Source: Betaproteobacteria bacterium
GTDB taxonomy: Bacteria; Pseudomonadota; Gammaproteobacteria; Burkholderiales; Burkholderiaceae_C
Reading direction: 5' to 3'
DNA: 64,000 nt
Assembly (NCBI GenBank): GCA_016868355.1
Contig: VGHB01000011.1
Location: forward strand, 24,298-88,297
The position numbers were made by a program, and so were the translations under genes. Below, piece after piece: positions 47,467 through 56,468 of this stretch (its first letter is position 1; every line of letters begins with the position of its first letter). Under the pieces are notes generated by a model, which ran no database searches, was not told the origin of the DNA, and saw only the letters and a list, made by a program, of their open reading frames with translations.

Positions 47467-48957
47467 ATGAGCACCACCACCCCCGCCTACGAACAGCTCA
47501 CCGCCTTGCATACCCGTCTGCACCGCCTGGACCATCTAGGCTCCATCGCGGGCTGGGACCAGGCGGCCAACATGCCGCCCAAGGGCAATGAGGCCCGCGC
47601 CGCTGCTCTGGCCGAACTCGCCACGCTCACTCACCGCCTGCGCACCGACCCCGCGCTGCGATGCACCCTGGAGCAGGCCGAGCAGGAAAACCTGTCCGAA
47701 GACCAGCGCGCCAACCTGCGCGAGATCCGCCGCGATTGGCGAGCGGCCAATGCCTTGCCTGAGTCTTTGGTGGAGCGGCGCCAATGGGCTACCTCACGCT
47801 GCGAGCACGCGTGGCGCACCCAGCGCCTAGCCAACGACTGGGAGGGCTTTCTCGAAAACTTCCGCGAGGTCGTGGCCGTGGGCCGTGAAGAGGCGGCGCG
47901 CTTGGCCGACGAGCTCGGCTGCGGGCGGTATGAAGCCTTGATGGACCGCTACGAGCCCGGCATGACCACGGCTGAAGTTGACCGCGTCTTCGGCGATCTG
48001 CGCCAGTGGCTGCCGTCACTGATCGAACAGGTAACTGACCGGCAGGCCCAAGAGCCGGTGCTTGCCGCACAGGGACCCTTCCCGGTGGAAGCCCAGCGCG
48101 CCTTGTGTGGATCGGTGATGCGTTTGCTGGACTTCGATTTCGAAGCGGGGCGCTTGGACGTCAGCACCCACCCTTTCTGCGGCGGCGTGCCGGAAGACGT
48201 GCGCATGACCACGCGCTTTTCCACTGAAGATTTCTTGGGCAGCTTGATGGGCACGGTGCATGAAACCGGCCACGGCCGATACGAGCAGAACCGGCCACGA
48301 GACCTCATTGCACAACCGGTGTCGCAGGCGCGCTCCACGGCCTTGCATGAAAGCCAAAGCCTGTCCTTTGAGATGCAACTGGGCAGCCACCCTGGTTTCG
48401 TAGGCCTGATGGCGCCTTTGGTTCAGAAGCATTTGGGGCCCCAGCCCGCGTTCGAGGCTGGCAACCTGGCCAAGCTGCTCACCCGTGTGAAGCGGGGTTT
48501 CATCCGGGTCGAGGCCGACGAGGTCACCTACCCCGCACACATCCTGTTGCGCTACGGAATCGAGCGTGCTTTGGTAGAAGGCGAGATCCAAGCGCAGGAC
48601 ATCCCGGCCGCGTGGGATGAGCAGATGCGCGACCTCTTGCAGTTGGACACCCGAGGTAACTACCGCGATGGTCCCCTGCAAGACGTGCACTGGCCCGAAG
48701 GTTTGTTCGGTTACTTCCCCTGCTACACCCTGGGCGCCATGTACGCCGCACAGTGGTTTGCCGCCATGCGGCGCGAGATGCCCGACCTGGACGCGCGGAT
48801 CACCCGCGGCGAGCTGTCACCGGTGTTCAGTTGGCTGCGCGAACGCATCTGGAGCCAGGGCAGCCGCTGGACCACCGATGCGCTGTGCGGGCGCGCCAGC
48901 GGAGAGGCATTGAACCCCACGCACTTCCGGCGCCACTTGGAAAGCCGTTACCGGTGA
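47467..48957 (+). CDS. M32-family metallocarboxypeptidase
   Basis: A 496-residue cytosolic zinc carboxypeptidase (Taq/Pfu carboxypeptidase family) that trims C-terminal residues from peptides. The zinc motif H265-E-T-G-H269 is in GTVHETGHGRYEQ, with the third ligand in STALHESQSL about 25 residues on. The flanking HPFCGGVPEDVRMTTRF and GTHP-like elements also match. The protein has no signal peptide. It converges on gpmA with a 7-bp hairpin overlapping the gpmA stop codon. Confidence 0.95.
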   Translation: MSTTTPAYEQLTALHTRLHRLDHLGSIAGWDQAANMPPKGNEARAAALAELATLTHRLRTDPALRCTLEQAEQENLSEDQRANLREIRRDWRAANALPESLVERRQWATSRCEHAWRTQRLANDWEGFLENFREVVAVGREEAARLADELGCGRYEALMDRYEPGMTTAEVDRVFGDLRQWLPSLIEQVTDRQAQEPVLAAQGPFPVEAQRALCGSVMRLLDFDFEAGRLDVSTHPFCGGVPEDVRMTTRFSTEDFLGSLMGTVHETGHGRYEQNRPRDLIAQPVSQARSTALHESQSLSFEMQLGSHPGFVGLMAPLVQKHLGPQPAFEAGNLAKLLTRVKRGFIRVEADEVTYPAHILLRYGIERALVEGEIQAQDIPAAWDEQMRDLLQLDTRGNYRDGPLQDVHWPEGLFGYFPCYTLGAMYAAQWFAAMRREMPDLDARITRGELSPVFSWLRERIWSQGSRWTTDALCGRASGEALNPTHFRRHLESRYR

Positions 48958-48964
48958 TGCCGTT

Positions 48965-48984
48965 CTGGGGTGCTCCTACCCCAG
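48965..48984. other. Hairpin between convergent carboxypeptidase and gpmA genes
   Basis: ctggggt (48965-48971) pairs with accccag (48978-48984), 6-nt loop, overlapping the gpmA stop. No T-run on either side; possibly a weak two-way terminator. Confidence 0.4.
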
Positions 48985-49668
48985 GTAGTAGCTGCGCAGC
49001 GGCTTGAGGGTTTCGTCCTCGAGTTCGTACACCAGCGGAATGCCATTGGGGATGTTCACTCCAACGATCTCCTGCTCGCCGATCCCGTCCAGGTGCTTGA
49101 CCAAGGCGCGGATGCTGTTGCCGTGGGCCGCCAGCACCACCCGTTGCCCGCTGCGAATTACCGGCGCGATGCATTCGTTCCAACAGGGCAGCACACGCGC
49201 TACGGTGTCCTTCAGGCATTCGGTCAGCGGAACCTGCTCAGGTGCCAGGTGCGCATAGCGCTGGTCTTGCCGCTGGCCGCGGGGGTCATCGGCCGTCAAG
49301 GACGGTGGCGGCACGTCGTAGCTGCGCCGCCAGACCAAGACCTGTTCGTCCCCGTATTGCCGCGCCATGTCGGCTTTGCTCAAGCCCTGCAGGCCACCGT
49401 AGTGGCGTTCATTCAGGCGCCAGTCTTGCTGCACCGGCAGCCAGGTGCGCTCCATCGCGTCCAGGCAGTGCCACAGGGTCCAGATGGCCCGCTTGAGCAC
49501 CGAGGTGTAGGCCACATCAAAGTCGTATCCCGCCTGGCACAGCAGGCGCCCGGCCTGCTGGGCTTGGGCCACGCCCGTGGCGGTCAGGGGCACATCCGTC
49601 CAGCCGGTGAATCGGTTCTCAAGGTTCCATGTCGATTCCCCGTGGCGGATCAGGACGAGCTTCTTCAT
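48976..49668 (-). CDS. gpmA: 2,3-bisphosphoglycerate-dependent phosphoglycerate mutase
   Basis: A 230-residue glycolytic enzyme interconverting 3- and 2-phosphoglycerate. The phosphorylated histidine is in [12 protein letters not shown], and [21 protein letters not shown] [13 protein letters not shown] and [10 protein letters not shown] complete the active site. It ends right after SYYLG, so it lacks the usual 15-20-residue C-terminal tail that covers the active site in longer homologues. Confidence 0.95.
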   Translation of the reverse strand: MKKLVLIRHGESTWNLENRFTGWTDVPLTATGVAQAQQAGRLLCQAGYDFDVAYTSVLKRAIWTLWHCLDAMERTWLPVQQDWRLNERHYGGLQGLSKADMARQYGDEQVLVWRRSYDVPPPSLTADDPRGQRQDQRYAHLAPEQVPLTECLKDTVARVLPCWNECIAPVIRSGQRVVLAAHGNSIRALVKHLDGIGEQEIVGVNIPNGIPLVYELEDETLKPLRSYYLG

Positions 49669-49711
49669 CGCAGGAATTTTATAATCGGCTGCTTTTCCTG
49701 ACGGCTACCCC

Positions 49712-50140
49712 ATGCTCGAATTTCTGATCGACAACATCGTGCTCGTTATGGCAGCGCTCACCTCGGGTGGCTTGCTGCTGTGGCCGGCCATCAAGGGGGC
49801 GCAGAGCGGTGCCCAATCGGTATCCGTTTCCGAAGCGGTTCGCCTGATCAACCGCGAAAAGGGCGTCTTGGTCGACATCCGCGACGCGGCCACCTTTGCC
49901 GCAGGCCACGCCACGGGGTCGAGGCATGTGCCTTTGGAACAGATCAGCCTGCCTACGCCATCGGCGGCCTTGCCCAGCAACAAGGGCTTGCCGGTGATAT
50001 TGCTGTGCGACAGCGGCTCCCGGGCATCCAAGGCAGCTACCCTGTTGCGCAAGAGCGGCTACGAACGGGCCGTTCCTGTTCAAGGGGGCATGGCCGCCTG
50101 GCGCGAAGCGCAATTGCCGGTGGAGAAGTCGGCTGCCTGA
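49712..50140 (+). CDS. Membrane-anchored rhodanese-like protein (YibN type)
   Basis: A 142-residue protein with an N-terminal helix (about 5-25) and a rhodanese domain (about 37-135). The active-site cysteine is C99 in LLCDSGSRA, so sulfur transfer is plausible. Neighbours grxC and secB follow, the yibN-grxC-secB-gpsA order also known from E. coli. A TATAAT-like sequence at about 49680 could be its -10 box, but no -35 is clear. Confidence 0.92.
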   Translation: MLEFLIDNIVLVMAALTSGGLLLWPAIKGAQSGAQSVSVSEAVRLINREKGVLVDIRDAATFAAGHATGSRHVPLEQISLPTPSAALPSNKGLPVILLCDSGSRASKAATLLRKSGYERAVPVQGGMAAWREAQLPVEKSAA

Positions 50141-50205
50141 GCCCCCGGCCTGCAAAAGTTTCGCAGGCCCGACACAATAGAGTGAAATTAACTGCCGAGC
50201 CGACC

Positions 50206-50469
50206 ATGCCTGCCGTCAAGATGTACACCACCCAGGTTTGCCCCTACTGCCAACGGGCCAAGGCCTTGCTCAAGCAGCGTGGCGTTGAAACGATCGAAGA
50301 GATTCGTATCGACCTCGACCCGGCCCAGCGTGACCATATGATGGGCCTCACAGGCCGGCGTACCGTCCCGCAAATTTTCATTGGCGACACCCATGTGGGT
50401 GGCTGTGACGACCTGATGGCCTTGGACCAGCGTGGGGGCCTCACGCCCCTGTTAGGCCAAGCGGCCTGA
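50206..50469 (+). CDS. grxC: Glutaredoxin 3
   Basis: An 87-residue dithiol glutaredoxin with active site C12-P-Y-C15, the cis-proline loop TVPQIFIG and GGCDDLMAL for glutathione binding. It reduces disulfides, including potentially ribonucleotide reductase. It lies between the rhodanese gene and secB. Confidence 0.96.
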   Translation: MPAVKMYTTQVCPYCQRAKALLKQRGVETIEEIRIDLDPAQRDHMMGLTGRRTVPQIFIGDTHVGGCDDLMALDQRGGLTPLLGQAA

Positions 50470-50533
50470 GGCCCAGCGCACCGCCGCATAATCCACATTT
50501 GTGGGCGGCCATCGTTGCCGCGGCCCTCGACCC

Positions 50534-50567
50534 CGGCCGGCACACTGCTGCCGGCCGATTTCATTTT
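50534..50567 (+). terminator. Terminator-like hairpin between grxC and secB
   Basis: cggccggca (50534-50542) pairs perfectly with tgccggccg (50549-50557), 6-nt loop, followed by atttcatttt. A 9-bp GC stem with a broken T-tract should give at least partial termination only 12 nt before secB. Confidence 0.65.
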
Positions 50568-50578
50568 GAGAACCCATC

Positions 50579-51049
50579 ATGTCCGACCAAAATCCCGACA
50601 ATGGCGCTGCCGATGCCAACCCCGTGTTCCAGATTCAGCGCCTGTACCTCAAGGACCTGTCGCTGGAGCAGCCCAATTCCCCGCAAATCTTGGGCGAGGC
50701 CATCCAACCTGAGGTCGATATCGCACTGGCGGTGTCCGCTGAGCCGGTGGTGGAGGGGATCTTCGAGGTGTGCGTCACTGCCACCGTCACCGCCAAGTCG
50801 GGCGAGCGCACCGTTTTCTTAATTGAAGCCAAGCAAGCTGGCATCTTCGAGTTGCGCAACATCGCCGGCGACCAAATGCAACTGATCTTGGGTGTGGCCT
50901 GTCCCACCATGGTCTACCCATACCTGCGGGCCATCGTTTCGGATGTGTGCACCCGCGCGGGCTTCCCACCGGTGTTGCTGACCGAGGTGAACTTCCAGGC
51001 CATGTACGAGGCCCAGCAACAACAGATGGCGGCTGGTCAAATCAACTGA
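50579..51049 (+). CDS. secB: Protein-export chaperone SecB
   Basis: A 156-residue tetrameric chaperone that keeps preproteins unfolded for Sec[20 protein letters not shown] at the N-terminus and [21 protein letters not shown] in the middle are diagnostic, and the C-terminus is short and Gln-rich ([10 protein letters not shown]). It sits just after a terminator-like hairpin. gpsA follows after 60 bp, as in many proteobacteria. Confidence 0.97.
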   Translation: MSDQNPDNGAADANPVFQIQRLYLKDLSLEQPNSPQILGEAIQPEVDIALAVSAEPVVEGIFEVCVTATVTAKSGERTVFLIEAKQAGIFELRNIAGDQMQLILGVACPTMVYPYLRAIVSDVCTRAGFPPVLLTEVNFQAMYEAQQQQMAAGQIN

Positions 51050-51109
51050 GGGCAGCAAGCCGCCTCAGTCTGTACCCATCCGCCCGCCCCGATCAGGCAA
51101 GTCCCGACC

Positions 51110-52090
51110 ATGAAGATCACGGTACTTGGAGCCGGAGCTTGGGGAACCGCCCTGGCCGTGCAAGCGGCGCCCCGGCACGAGGTGCTGCTGTGGGCGCGCG
51201 ATGAAGACCAGGCTGCGCTCATGCAGCGTGAGCGCCTAAATGCTCGTTACCTGCCTGGGGTGGTCTTGCCCTCTGCCTTGTCCATCACCCACCGCTTGGA
51301 CCAAGCGCTGGCCCATGCCGGCCCCGACTTGGCCGTGGTGGGCACTCCCATGTCGGGCTTGCGTCCCATGTTGCAGGCGGTGGACCCTCATACCCCGGTG
51401 CTATGGTTGTGCAAGAGCCTGGAAGCCGGCACAGGCCTGATCGGCCATGAACTGGCTGCGCAGGTGCGGCCGGCCGGGCGGTATGGGGTGCTGTCAGGCC
51501 CCAGCTTTGCGGCCGAAGTGGCCCGTGCGCAACCCACCGCTTTGGTGGCTGCCAGCCACGACCCGATGGTGCTCGACCACGCGGTGGCTGCCTTTCACGC
51601 CGATGCCCTGCGGGTGTACACCAGCACCGACCCGGTTGGGGTAGAAGTGGGTGGGGCGGTCAAGAACGTCATCGCCATTGCCACCGGCGTGTGTGACGGG
51701 CTAGGCCTTGGCCTTAACGCCCGGGCGGCTTTGATCACGCGCGGCTTGGCCGAAATCACCCGTTTGGGCTTGGCCCTGGGCGCTCGGGGTGAAACCTTCA
51801 TGGGCCTATCGGGCCTGGGCGATCTGGTGCTTACCGCCACTGGCGAGCTCTCGCGCAACCGCCGCGTGGGTCTGGCCCTGGCGCAGGGCCAGCAGCCCGA
51901 CGAGATCCTGGCCGAACTCGGTCATGTGAGCGAAGGCGTGTACAGCGCCCGAACCATCGCGCAGCGCGCGCACGCGCTGGGCGTGGCCATGCCGATCACC
52001 GAAGCGGTGGTGGGCTTGCTGGAGGGCCGCTTGACGCCGGCCCAAGGCGTGCAGCAGCTGCTGCAGCGTGAGGCCAAGGCCGAGGGTTAA
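51110..52090 (+). CDS. gpsA: Glycerol-3-phosphate dehydrogenase (NAD(P)+)
   Basis: A 326-residue cytosolic enzyme making sn-glycerol-3-phosphate for phospholipids. The nucleotide fold starts [14 protein letters not shown], the substrate-binding [17 protein letters not shown] holds the catalytic lysine, and [19 protein letters not shown] follows. It converges on trmL; an 18-bp palindrome (52111-52128) lies between. Confidence 0.96.
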   Translation: MKITVLGAGAWGTALAVQAAPRHEVLLWARDEDQAALMQRERLNARYLPGVVLPSALSITHRLDQALAHAGPDLAVVGTPMSGLRPMLQAVDPHTPVLWLCKSLEAGTGLIGHELAAQVRPAGRYGVLSGPSFAAEVARAQPTALVAASHDPMVLDHAVAAFHADALRVYTSTDPVGVEVGGAVKNVIAIATGVCDGLGLGLNARAALITRGLAEITRLGLALGARGETFMGLSGLGDLVLTATGELSRNRRVGLALAQGQQPDEILAELGHVSEGVYSARTIAQRAHALGVAMPITEAVVGLLEGRLTPAQGVQQLLQREAKAEG

Positions 52091-52110
52091 GGGCTCGGGC
52101 CCCTGCGGCC

Positions 52111-52128
52111 CAGGCCCCGCGGGGCCTG
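52111..52128. other. Perfect 18-bp GC palindrome between gpsA and trmL
   Basis: caggccccg followed directly by its reverse complement cggggcctg. It lies in the 68-bp gap between convergent genes and may serve as a two-way 3' hairpin; no T-run is present. Confidence 0.45.
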
Positions 52129-52158
52129 CCAGGGTGAGCGCACCTGGGTCGCCTGCGC

Positions 52159-52629
52159 TTACACCCCGCCGGCAAATCCGAGCTGGCGCCAGCCTTCGTA
52201 GACCGTGACGGCCACCGCGTTGCTGAGGTTCAGGCTGCGCTGGCCGGCTCTCATGGGCAGTCGTATGCGCTGCTCGGGGGCGAACTGCCTGGAGATCTCG
52301 GGCGGCAGGCCGGCGGTTTCACAACCGAACACCATCCAGTCACCGGCTTGCCAGCACACCGAAGACAACAGCGTTTTGGCCTTGCTGCTCAGGGCAAAGC
52401 AGCGTTTTGCGTCAGGCTGCTCAACCTGCACAAAAGCATCCCAAGAGGCGTGGCGGCGCACTCCAGCCGCCTCGTGGTAGTCCAGCCCGGCTCGGCGCAG
52501 CAGCTTGCTGTCCATCGAAAACCCCAGGGGCTCGATGAGGTGCAGGGCGCACCCGCTGTTAGCAGCCAGCCGAATCACATTGCCGGTGTTGGGCGGGATC
52601 TCGGGGTGCACCAGAACGATGTTGAACAT
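52159..52629 (-). CDS. trmL: tRNA (cytidine/uridine-34-2'-O)-methyltransferase TrmL
   Basis: A 156-residue SPOUT-class enzyme methylating the wobble base of two leucine tRNAs. The family start [20 protein letters not shown], the SAM-knot [11 protein letters not shown] and [22 protein letters not shown] are all present. The ATG is 27 bp after the end of comF on the same strand. Confidence 0.95.
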   Translation of the reverse strand: MFNIVLVHPEIPPNTGNVIRLAANSGCALHLIEPLGFSMDSKLLRRAGLDYHEAAGVRRHASWDAFVQVEQPDAKRCFALSSKAKTLLSSVCWQAGDWMVFGCETAGLPPEISRQFAPEQRIRLPMRAGQRSLNLSNAVAVTVYEGWRQLGFAGGV

Positions 52630-52656
52630 GGCCGCGGATTGTGGTGCAAGCCCGCC

Positions 52657-53445
52657 CTAGGAGGGCCCCTCCTCGGGCGCTGGGGTGCGGGCAAAGGCCC
52701 ATACCTGCACCTGCAGCGCACCCGCAGCCAGCAGGGTGCGCGCCGCTTCGGTGGCCGTGGCGCCGGTGGTGTACACATCGTCGACCAGGGCCACGCGCTG
52801 GCCCGCCACCCAGGCCCGGCCGGCAGGGCTGAGCTGGAACACCCCCTGCAGCCGCTTGAGGCGGGCGGCGCGGCCCTGCTCGGCTTGCCCGGGCAGATGA
52901 ACGCAACGCATCAAGGCATCGGCCCTGGCTTGCAGCCCCACCTGCCGCGCCAGCCGCCGAGCCAATTCCCAGGCCTGGTTATAGCCGCGTTGCGCGAGGC
53001 GCTCACGGGACAAGGGCACTGGCACCAGGCGCGTGGGCCCGAGCGCAGCAGCACCGTGCTGAGCCTTGATGTGACAGCTCATCACCAGGGCCATGGCCGC
53101 TGCGAAGTCAGGGCGCGAGCCGAACTTGAACTGCATCAGCACACGGTCCCAAGGGTGGGCATAGTCCACCGCCACCCGCACCATGCCGTGGGACGTGGAC
53201 GCTCGCTCGCAGCTTGCACAACGCAGCAGGCCGGTGGCCAGCCGCAGGCCACACGCCGGGCAGCGCGGCCGGCTGTGCACGGCCTGTTGGCCTGCATACA
53301 GGCCCAGACACGGCGCGCACAGGGCTTGATGGGCCCAGTCACTGCACAGCAGGCATCGTTGGGGCAGGGGCCAGGGGCCAGCTCTGAGCCGGGCCCAGCC
53401 TTGGCCAACAGCACGCACCAGCCCTTCAGCTTCGAGTGTTGACAT
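52657..53445 (-). CDS. comF: ComF-family phosphoribosyltransferase-like protein
   Basis: A 262-residue protein. An N-terminal zinc-finger-like part has CLLCSDWAHQALCAPC and CPACGLRLATGLLRCASC; the C-terminal phosphoribosyltransferase fold carries the PRPP motif VALVDDVYTTGATATE, preceded by RGYNQAWELARRLA. ComF proteins act in DNA uptake or recombination linked to PriA in competent bacteria. Only 23 bp separate its start from the divergent methyltransferase gene, so their promoters must lie within each other's coding regions or be shared. Confidence 0.88.
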   Translation of the reverse strand: MSTLEAEGLVRAVGQGWARLRAGPWPLPQRCLLCSDWAHQALCAPCLGLYAGQQAVHSRPRCPACGLRLATGLLRCASCERASTSHGMVRVAVDYAHPWDRVLMQFKFGSRPDFAAAMALVMSCHIKAQHGAAALGPTRLVPVPLSRERLAQRGYNQAWELARRLARQVGLQARADALMRCVHLPGQAEQGRAARLKRLQGVFQLSPAGRAWVAGQRVALVDDVYTTGATATEAARTLLAAGALQVQVWAFARTPAPEEGPS

Positions 53446-53468
53446 CGGCTCAATATACTGACCGATCC

Positions 53469-54563
53469 ATGGCTCCCAGCCCCGACTCCCCCCTGCCACA
53501 CCCCTTGGGGGCAGGGTCTACAGCCGCGGCTGCCAGCACGAACGAGGCGCCAACACCGGCACTGCCCGTCCACGCAGCCGCGTGGGGCCGAGCCCGGCAG
53601 CGATGGGCCGCGGGGGCGTCGCTGCCTTGGCTGCACCAAGAGGTCGCCCGGCGCATGGCCGAGCGGCTGTCGGTGATCCGGGTGCAGCCCGAGGTGGTGC
53701 TGGAGTGGGATACCCCGGCTGGGCAGTCGCGTGCCGCATTACAAGCCGCGTACCCGCACGCCCGATGGGTGCCGGTGGCACCGAACCGCGCCGCCTTGGC
53801 GAGAGCCTGCGGTTGCACCGGCGTGCTCCCACAGTCTGGCCCACAGGCCACGGCCAAGGCCGGGCTGTTGGCGGGCCTGAGGGATCTGGCGCAGCGGACC
53901 TTTAATCCGATTGGGCGGCAACTCGCACGGCTTGCGGCACCATCCGGGGCGGGCATGTCGTCTGAAACGGCTGCGCTGCTTGGGGGTTTCTTGGACACCG
54001 AGGTGCCGGCTGGCCACGGCCAGCTGTTGTGGTCCAACCTCGGCTTGCACACCCACGCACATCCGGCCGAGGTGTTGCAGCGCTGGCATGCAGCGCTGGC
54101 GGCCAACGGCTTCTTGATGTTCAGCACCTTCGGCCCCGACACCCTGCGCCAGTGGCGCAGCCTGTGGGATCAGGAGGGCTGGGGTCCGCCGGCACAGCCT
54201 TTTCGCGACATGCACGACTGGGGTGACGACCTGGTAGCCGCCGGCTTTGCCGACCCCGTGATGGACCAGGAAACGGTCACCCTGACCTGGGCCAGCGCCG
54301 ATGCAGCCCTAGCCGAGTTGCGCACCATGGGTCGTAACGCCCATCCCGGCCGCCACGCCGGCTGCCGTACCCCCCGTTGGCGCGCCCGCCTGGAGGCGGC
54401 CCTGCACGCGGCAGCAGGCCCCGATGGGCGGCTGGCCCTGAGCTTTGAAATCATCTACGGTCATGCCTTCAGGCCGGTACCGCGCAGCCGCATGCAGGCC
54501 ACCACCACGGTGTCGCTGGACGATATGCGCCACATGGTGAGAACGCAGCGCCGCCCTCTCTAG
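53469..54563 (+). CDS. BioC-like SAM-dependent methyltransferase
   Basis: A 364-residue protein of a betaproteobacterial BioC-related family. After about 55 poorly conserved residues come WLHQEVARRMAERLSVIRVQP, LLWSNLGLHTHAHPAEVLQRWH and GFLMFSTFGPDTLRQWRSL, matching malonyl-ACP O-methyltransferase BioC, then MHDWGDDLVAAGFADPVMD. The classical glycine-rich SAM motif is weak (VVLEWDTPAGQ), so it may be catalytically altered. It is often listed as a biotin synthesis protein; no other bio gene is in the window. It diverges from comF. Confidence 0.8.
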   Translation: MAPSPDSPLPHPLGAGSTAAAASTNEAPTPALPVHAAAWGRARQRWAAGASLPWLHQEVARRMAERLSVIRVQPEVVLEWDTPAGQSRAALQAAYPHARWVPVAPNRAALARACGCTGVLPQSGPQATAKAGLLAGLRDLAQRTFNPIGRQLARLAAPSGAGMSSETAALLGGFLDTEVPAGHGQLLWSNLGLHTHAHPAEVLQRWHAALAANGFLMFSTFGPDTLRQWRSLWDQEGWGPPAQPFRDMHDWGDDLVAAGFADPVMDQETVTLTWASADAALAELRTMGRNAHPGRHAGCRTPRWRARLEAALHAAAGPDGRLALSFEIIYGHAFRPVPRSRMQATTTVSLDDMRHMVRTQRRPL

Positions 54564-54686
54564 GTTGGCAATAGGGTATTAGGGTTCTCCCGGTTACTGG
54601 AGTACACTCTTGTGAGCCGAGCGGGTCTGTGTGTGCATCCGCAAGGGTGCTTGACGCGGACATCGCTGAGCGGTCTGCAGTACGAC

Positions 54687-55247
54687 ATGACACCGACATC
54701 CGCATCTCTGAACCTGCCGGGCTTCTTGGCCCTCGGATCCCCCTGGAGGGCCTCCCCGCTGGACGACAGTCCGGGCGGCGGGCTGCGCTGGGTGATGCGC
54801 CGCAATTGCTCGTTGGCTCCGCGTCAGGTGCTGGCGGCATATTTCGCGTTATGCCTGGTGTCGCTTTCGATCGCCTGCGTTTTTGCCTGGTTCGGCGCCG
54901 TGCCAGTGCTGTACTTCGCGGGCCTGGAGTTGCTGCTCTTGGGCGCGGCGCTGCTGGTGTACGCGCGCCATGCGGCCGACCATGAAACCATCACGTTGAA
55001 GAACTCGACGGTAGCGGTGGAACATCACTGCGGCAACCGGGTGGAGCGCTCCGAGTTCCGCGCCGATTGGCTGCGGGTGGAGCCGGCACAAGGTCAGGGC
55101 TCGCTGTTGGAGTTGTCTGGCGCGGGCCGCAAGACATTCGTGGGTCGCTATCTGCGGCCCGAGTGGCGCCAGATGCTGGCGCGGGAATTGCGTCAGGCGC
55201 TGCGCGTGCACACCGCAACCGCGGCCTCTGGCGAGGGTTTGAACTGA
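54687..55247 (+). CDS. DUF2244-family membrane protein next to cytochrome oxidase genes
   Basis: A 186-residue protein counted from the ATG at 54687; a GTG at 54612 would add 25 residues with no support. Two membrane helices lie at about residues 50-95 (LAAYFALCLVSLSIACVFAWF and VPVLYFAGLELLLLGAALLVY), preceded by RRNCSLAPRQ, and a soluble C-terminal domain (VERSEFRADWLRVEP) follows. The DUF2244 family regularly precedes coxB in proteobacteria, so a link to oxidase assembly is plausible. It ends 7 bp before coxB. Confidence 0.85.
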   Translation: MTPTSASLNLPGFLALGSPWRASPLDDSPGGGLRWVMRRNCSLAPRQVLAAYFALCLVSLSIACVFAWFGAVPVLYFAGLELLLLGAALLVYARHAADHETITLKNSTVAVEHHCGNRVERSEFRADWLRVEPAQGQGSLLELSGAGRKTFVGRYLRPEWRQMLARELRQALRVHTATAASGEGLN

Positions 55248-55254
55248 AGTGACG

Positions 55255-56439
55255 ATGATGAAGATGGATCACCTTTTTGCTGCGCAGGCACGTCGTGCCG
55301 CGCTCGCACTGGCCGCCCTGTCGGGCATGTCCGCTGCCGTGGCATCCACGGTGAACGACCTGCCGGGCGGCCCAGCCGTCAACCAACTGAACCTGCACCC
55401 GGCGGTAACCCGCATTGCCGCGGATGTCTCCAGCCTGCACATCGCCATGTTGGTGATCTGCCTGGTGATCTTCGTGGCGGTCTTCGGTGTGATGTTTTAT
55501 TCCATCTTCAAGCATCGCAAGTCGCTGGGCCATAAGCCCGCTCAGTTCCACGAAAGCGTGGCGGTGGAGATCGCCTGGACCGTCATTCCCTTCATCATCG
55601 TGATTGGCATGGGCGCCATGGCCACCCGATCGGTCGTGGCCATGAAGGACACCACCAACGCTGACATCACCATCAAGGCCACGGGTTACCAGTGGAAGTG
55701 GGGCTACGACTACCTCAAGGGCGAGGGTGAAGGCATCAGCTTCCTGGCCACTTTAGACGCCAAGCACCGCATGATGAGCGACAGCGGCAAGCCCGAGGCC
55801 ATCGATAACTATCTTCTCAAGGTGGACAACGCCGTGGTGGTGCCGGTGGACAAGAAGATCCGCATCATCACCACCGCCAACGATGTGATCCACGCCTGGG
55901 CCGTACCGGCCTTCGCTGTAAAACAAGATGCCATCCCCGGCTTCGTGCGCGACACCTGGTTCCGCGCTGAAAAGATCGGCGACTACTACGGCCAGTGTCA
56001 GGAGCTGTGCGGCAAGGAACACGCCTACATGCCCATTCATGTGAAGGTGGTCTCTCAAGAGGACTACAGCAAGTGGGTGGATGGCGAAAAGAAGAAGGCC
56101 GCAGCCAAGGCTGACGACCCCAACAAGGAATGGAAGCTGGCCGAACTCGTGGCCCGCGGCGAAAAGGTCTACAACGCCAATTGCGCGGCCTGCCACAAGG
56201 CTGACGGCGCTGGTGCCGGCCCCATCAAGGGTCTGGTGGGCTCGAAGATCGTATTGGCTGACGACAACTCCCAGCAGATCAGCGTGTTGCTCAACGGCGC
56301 CGGTGGTGGTTCCATGCCAGCATGGAAGCAGCTTTCAGACACGGAAATTGCAGCGGTGGTCACCTACACCAAGAACGCCTGGGCCAACCAGACGGGCCAG
56401 GTGGTGCAGCCCGCTGACATCAAAACCGCCCGCAAGTAA
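55255..56439 (+). CDS. coxB: Cytochrome c oxidase subunit II with fused cytochrome c domain
   Basis: A 394-residue protein of an aa3/caa3-type terminal oxidase. A signal sequence (about 1-32) and two membrane helices (near 65 and 110) precede the periplasmic CuA domain, with C248, C252, H256 and M259 in [12 protein letters not shown]. The C-terminal cytochrome c domain has the heme site C310-A-A-C313-H314, so the subunit can accept electrons from soluble or tethered cytochrome c. The start may be GTG 55249, ATG 55255 or ATG 55264. Confidence 0.95.
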   Translation: MMKMDHLFAAQARRAALALAALSGMSAAVASTVNDLPGGPAVNQLNLHPAVTRIAADVSSLHIAMLVICLVIFVAVFGVMFYSIFKHRKSLGHKPAQFHESVAVEIAWTVIPFIIVIGMGAMATRSVVAMKDTTNADITIKATGYQWKWGYDYLKGEGEGISFLATLDAKHRMMSDSGKPEAIDNYLLKVDNAVVVPVDKKIRIITTANDVIHAWAVPAFAVKQDAIPGFVRDTWFRAEKIGDYYGQCQELCGKEHAYMPIHVKVVSQEDYSKWVDGEKKKAAAKADDPNKEWKLAELVARGEKVYNANCAACHKADGAGAGPIKGLVGSKIVLADDNSQQISVLLNGAGGGSMPAWKQLSDTEIAAVVTYTKNAWANQTGQVVQPADIKTARK

Positions 56440-56468
56440 TTCCAGCATCAAGTCTTGAAGGAAAACTC

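Noticed and set aside
49678..49685. TATAAT as promoter for the rhodanese gene
   Set aside because: The -10 match is good but no -35 hexamer is found at 16-18 bp; left out of the feature list.
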